Positions 5,410 through 8,295 of a DNA stretch of 8,295 nucleotides are shown here, piece by piece. Below the pieces are notes generated by a model, which was not told where the DNA came from, made no database searches, and saw nothing but the letters and a program-made list of their open reading frames with translations. The number at the start of each line of letters is the position of its first letter. The first letter of the stretch is position 1. The position numbers and the translations under genes were made by a program. This stretch comes from Oligosphaeraceae bacterium. GTDB taxonomy: Bacteria > Verrucomicrobiota > Lentisphaeria > Oligosphaerales > Oligosphaeraceae. The stretch spans positions 1-8,295 of the forward strand of contig JAAYYJ010000265.1 of NCBI GenBank assembly GCA_012515455.1, given 5' to 3'.

Positions 5410-7328
5410 TGCCGCACATTCCTCCCGTGCTTGTAGACTGCCATTGTGATGCCGCCGATGATAACCAGCAGTGGCATCAGGGCGATGTTGATTGCCATAA
5501 TCCGGTTCTCCAGGTTGTCGATATCCTGGCGCAGCTGTTTGCGAACTTCCTTGAGCTCCTTCTTGGCTTCAGCTTCCTTCTTGCGGAACTGCTGCAGCAG
5601 CTGGCGCTGTTCCGACGAGAGAATTTCGCGTTCGCCTTTCTGGCGTTTGCGCTGCAGTTCATTGATATCCTGCTGGACTTTCATCAGATCGCCCTCAAGC
5701 TTTGCAATCTTGTCCTGGAAGCGTTTTTCCGCCTCGGCTTCCATATCCCGCACCCGGGTGAACGGGCGGCTGGTGGTTGCCCGGGAACGGATGCTGAACA
5801 GAGCGCTGTCGCCCAGGACATTCTCCAGCAGGTTCAAGGCGAAATTCAGGTTGTCGTTGATGGGCTGGACGATTTTCTGGCCCAGGAAATTGCTGGTGTT
5901 CACACAAAATGCGTCGTAGAGCATGTCCGCATCGGCGACCAGCACCACCGCACCGGGAGCGGTGGAGGCCTGCAGGAACTGCGGGGCGGCGCTGTCAGAA
6001 TCCTTGGTCTCTTGGGCTTTATCGCCGGCGGCCTGGTCGGCGCCGGGTTTCCCGTCCGGGAAAGCGGTTTTGAAATTACCGGTCAGCTTGATGGCCAGGT
6101 CTTTGCTTTTTTCTTCCGAGCGGAATGATTTGAGGATATCCGCACCGCTGCGCTGGGTCATGAAGCTTTCCATCATTTGCACGTCGTCGGAACTAGTCAG
6201 CAGGACGGTCTTAGCCAGCCCCTCGACCACATCGCCGCTGAAGGCGCCGCTGCAGAAGACGAGCATGTTGTTCAAGGTGGCGGTCGCGGGGTCGTCGTCG
6301 CTGATTTCGCTCTGCCCCAGGGTGATGACGGTGGGCAGGACATCCGCGCCCTGTCCGGTGCGGATGCGGGTGGCCAGTTTGCGGTCGACCACCACTTTGC
6401 CGCTGTCATAAGCGATGCCCCAGGCTTTGAGCAGGGGTTCCAGGTTGGAGGGCGTGGGTGGCATATACTGTTGCTGCTGCTGGCTCTGCATATCTACCAT
6501 GCAGAGCGGGTCGAGGAAAGCCAGCATTCTGCCGCCGCGCAGGATGAACTGATCGATGGCGAACAATGCGTTCTGGGAAATTTCCTTGGGGTGGATCAGC
6601 AGCAGCGCGTCGATATCTTCATCGATGCTATCGGTGTCGAGGGGGATTTCGACGACTTCGAAGGTGCGTTTCAATTCAGAGACGATCTGCCAGGCCGGTT
6701 TCATGCCGCCCTGACCCATCATCATGGCCTGGGGGTTGTCGATACCGCCCAGGACCTGCAGGGCGCTGAGCACGCCCAGGCGGGTTTTTTTGCTGATCTG
6801 GACTTCGGTGATGGCCCGGGTCAGTTCATATTCGAGCAAGGTCTCCTGCTCCGGGCTGAGGAAAGGCAGGGTGGCGGTCTTCCCGGCGCAGCTGATGGCC
6901 AGGCCCAGGTAGATACGGTCGCCCATGCCCAGGGAGTCGGTGGATTTGCCGGTGATGCCGTCGAGGTTGGCGGAGTCTTCCTCGTCGGAGTCTGGCTTGG
7001 GATTGAGCTTCTTCACCTCGAGGTATTTTCCCCCCAGGCGCTTGTATTCGGCCAGCATGTCCTCGACCCGGCTGGCGTAGGTTTTGAGGAACACGGGCAT
7101 CTCGGCGGCATCTTTGGAATAGTAGAAGCGGATGCTGATATTTTTATCGAGCTTCTGCAGGACCTGCCGGGTTCCCTGGGACAGGGTGTAGACTTTCCCG
7201 TTGGTGCAGTCCAGGCGGATATTGACCGGGTTGAAGATGCGGTTGATCAGCACTACGATGAGTGCGAAGACAAGCACCCCGGCCAGAGAAGTCAGGGTCG
7301 CGGCTATTTTTTTCTTTTTCAGACTCAT
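5406..7328 (-). CDS. gldG: GldG-like ABC transporter auxiliary protein
   Basis: This 640-residue protein is of the GldG / ABC_transp_aux type (IFT52-like domain), known from gliding-motility ABC transporters and many uncharacterised exporters. It has a Lys-rich start (MSLKKKK), a membrane helix at about 8-29, and the family entry motif NGKVYTLSQGT (43-53). A long presumed periplasmic domain follows, with strands such as DALLLIHPKE (240-249) and VLVADADMLYD (462-472). A coiled coil spans about 527-611, then a second membrane helix (611-631) and a basic tail. Lower-complexity spots are a Met-rich stretch (202-209) and Q5 at 283-287. I start at 7328, not at an ATG at 7520. The longer frame overlaps the permease gene and its extra residues look like antisense junk, while GGGAG at 7339-7343 fits the shorter start. 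It lies 20 nt after gldF and overlaps the DUF4340 start by 4 nt. Its cargo is unknown. Confidence 0.88.
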   Translation of the reverse strand: MSLKKKKIAATLTSLAGVLVFALIVVLINRIFNPVNIRLDCTNGKVYTLSQGTRQVLQKLDKNISIRFYYSKDAAEMPVFLKTYASRVEDMLAEYKRLGGKYLEVKKLNPKPDSDEEDSANLDGITGKSTDSLGMGDRIYLGLAISCAGKTATLPFLSPEQETLLEYELTRAITEVQISKKTRLGVLSALQVLGGIDNPQAMMMGQGGMKPAWQIVSELKRTFEVVEIPLDTDSIDEDIDALLLIHPKEISQNALFAIDQFILRGGRMLAFLDPLCMVDMQSQQQQQYMPPTPSNLEPLLKAWGIAYDSGKVVVDRKLATRIRTGQGADVLPTVITLGQSEISDDDPATATLNNMLVFCSGAFSGDVVEGLAKTVLLTSSDDVQMMESFMTQRSGADILKSFRSEEKSKDLAIKLTGNFKTAFPDGKPGADQAAGDKAQETKDSDSAAPQFLQASTAPGAVVLVADADMLYDAFCVNTSNFLGQKIVQPINDNLNFALNLLENVLGDSALFSIRSRATTSRPFTRVRDMEAEAEKRFQDKIAKLEGDLMKVQQDINELQRKRQKGEREILSSEQRQLLQQFRKKEAEAKKELKEVRKQLRQDIDNLENRIMAINIALMPLLVIIGGITMAVYKHGRNVRQ

Positions 7329-7348
7329 GGCATCAATGCTCCCAATTA

Positions 7349-8083
7349 TTACGCGCGTTTGCTTTTCAGTACTACTGCGGTGGTGAAGATGGCAAAGACG
7401 ATCAGGGAGAGGAAATAAATAAAGTCTCTGATGTCCAGCACCCCGCGCTGCATGCTCTCGAAATGGAAAACCACGCTGAGGCTGGCCGCGAAATCGACCA
7501 TTGCATTGGGTGCGCCCCATTTAAGCAGGATATTGGTCACGGGCGGATATCCGGCCAGGACCAGCAGCAGGCAGACGACCACTGCGGTGATGAAGCTGAT
7601 GACCTGGTTGCGGGTGAAAGCCGAGGTCAGGCCGCTGATGGCCAGATACGCCCCGGCCATCAGGATGCTGCCGATATATCCGGTCAGGATGGGGCCGCTG
7701 TCGGGGTCACCCAGGTATTGCACGGTGAACACCATGGGCAGGGTGAGCAGGATTGCCACGAACAGGAACATCCACCCGGCCAGGAATTTGCCGATGATGG
7801 CCTGGGCCGGCGTCACCGGCATGGTGAACAGCAGTTCCAGCGTGCCCATGCGGTGTTCCTCGGACCAGAGGCGCATGCCGACGGCGGGGACCAGGAGCAT
7901 ATACAGCCAGGGATGCCAGACGAAGAAGCTGAGCAGGCTGGCGTCATTGCGGGCAAAGAAATTCCCCATCATAAAGGTGAAGAATCCCATCAGCACCAGA
8001 AAGATAACGATAAAGACATAAGCAACTGGCGAGACAAAATAGCCGGCCAGTTCGCGTTTGGCAATAATCCAGACGTTTTTCAT
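7349..8083 (-). CDS. gldF: GldF-like ABC-2 type transporter permease
   Basis: This 244-residue integral membrane protein has six predicted helices at about 18-40, 57-72, 100-122, 133-156, 160-178 and 219-239. The amphipathic N-terminal stretch KNVWIIAKRELAGYFVSP and the segment EEHRMGTLELLFTMPVT (75-91) are typical of GldF/ABC-2 permeases, and the latter is the cytoplasmic loop thought to contact the ATPase. Its ATG shares one base with the stop of the upstream ATPase (TAATG), and a GGAGGTG ribosome site (8089-8095) lies inside the ATPase end, so translation is probably coupled. Together with the ATPase, GldG and DUF4340 it forms a four-gene ABC unit. The name GldF is by family resemblance. 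It does not imply gliding motility in this organism. Confidence 0.9.
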   Translation of the reverse strand: MKNVWIIAKRELAGYFVSPVAYVFIVIFLVLMGFFTFMMGNFFARNDASLLSFFVWHPWLYMLLVPAVGMRLWSEEHRMGTLELLFTMPVTPAQAIIGKFLAGWMFLFVAILLTLPMVFTVQYLGDPDSGPILTGYIGSILMAGAYLAISGLTSAFTRNQVISFITAVVVCLLLVLAGYPPVTNILLKWGAPNAMVDFAASLSVVFHFESMQRGVLDIRDFIYFLSLIVFAIFTTAVVLKSKRA

Positions 8084-8295
8084 TATTTCACCTCCCGGGC
8101 GCTGTCGAGGCTGGTGATGCGGTGGAAGACCTCGTCCAGGCGGCCTGTCTCGGTATGCAGTTCATTGAAATCCCATTTCTGGCTGTCCAGGAAGGCCTTG
8201 ACCGCAGACGCCAGGCCGTCCTTTTTGCTGCTGCTGATCAGGACACTGGTCCCGGCGGGCGACTCGTTGCAGATGCGGATATCGGTGACGGCGGG
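8083..8295 (-). CDS. ABC transporter ATP-binding protein, C-terminal fragment
   Basis: Seventy codons of the end of a gene enter from the right edge, finishing ..LDSAREVK and TAA. The visible part begins PAVTDIRICN and contains TGRLDEVFHRIT, the typical closing motif of ABC-2 exporter ATPases (LEDVFLxLT in many relatives), which lies after the nucleotide-binding domain. Walker A, signature and Walker B motifs are outside the window. The direct link to a GldF-like permease (TAATG) makes a GldA-type ATPase the natural reading. It would drive the exporter from the cytoplasmic face. Confidence 0.8.
   Translation of the reverse strand, partial: PAVTDIRICNESPAGTSVLISSSKKDGLASAVKAFLDSQKWDFNELHTETGRLDEVFHRITSLDSAREVK

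Noticed and set aside
6177..7418. 413-codon plus-strand open frame opposite gldG
   Set aside because: It lies entirely antisense to a well-recognised gene, its product resembles no family, and it has no convincing ribosome site. Long antisense frames are expected in GC-rich genes with biased third positions.
7329..7520. N-terminal extension of gldG up to an ATG at 7520
   Set aside because: The 64 extra residues overlap the end of gldF, have Arg/His-rich out-of-frame character, and precede a start at 7328 that has its own ribosome site and a normal membrane-anchor N-terminus.

Overview
The window reads as a Gram-negative bacterial chromosome segment. Base composition is AT-rich over the first ~330 bases and clearly GC-rich in the long minus-strand gene block. 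The gene mix (SecG with a long Ala-rich tail, a GldF/GldG-type ABC system with a DUF4340 partner, and CDP-deoxysugar enzymes) fits a PVC-type bacterium such as Lentisphaerota or Verrucomicrobiota. That placement is inference from gene content only and has low confidence.

Layout. Bases 1-70 hold the first 23 codons of an unidentified minus-strand gene with a perfect AGGAGG ribosome site. Bases 71-346 are a divergent regulatory region with a promoter candidate on each strand, each overlapped by an imperfect dyad. secG (347-835, +) follows, with a four-copy 11-residue repeat tail, and ends at a strong intrinsic terminator. Everything from 8295 down to 927 is minus-strand and tightly packed. In transcription order it holds the C-terminus of an ABC ATPase, a GldF-like permease, GldG, a DUF4340 membrane-anchored protein, an 85-nt GC-rich gap, CDP-glucose 4,6-dehydratase (rfbG), the [2Fe-2S]/PMP 3-dehydrase (rfbH), and a metallo-beta-lactamase-fold hydrolase. 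The hydrolase gene converges on secG, and the short intergenic region holds competing hairpins.

How the genes work together. The first four minus-strand genes look like one ABC-2 type exporter or envelope machine: ATPase, permease, and two proteins with large presumably periplasmic domains. They are linked by a 1-nt overlap, a 20-nt gap and a 4-nt overlap. The next pair, overlapping by 13 nt, carries out the first two committed steps from CDP-glucose towards 3,6-dideoxyhexoses, usually O-antigen or other surface sugars. The genes normally needed before (CDP-glucose pyrophosphorylase, rfbF) and after (E3 reductase, sugar-specific reductase or epimerase) are not in the window and may lie elsewhere. 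The trailing hydrolase may belong to the same transcript, but its substrate is unknown.

I did not find a clearly new system. The items most worth a second look are the hendecad SecG tail, the dyads over the divergent promoters, the juxtaposition of a Gld-type transporter with the dideoxysugar pair, and the unassigned hydrolase.
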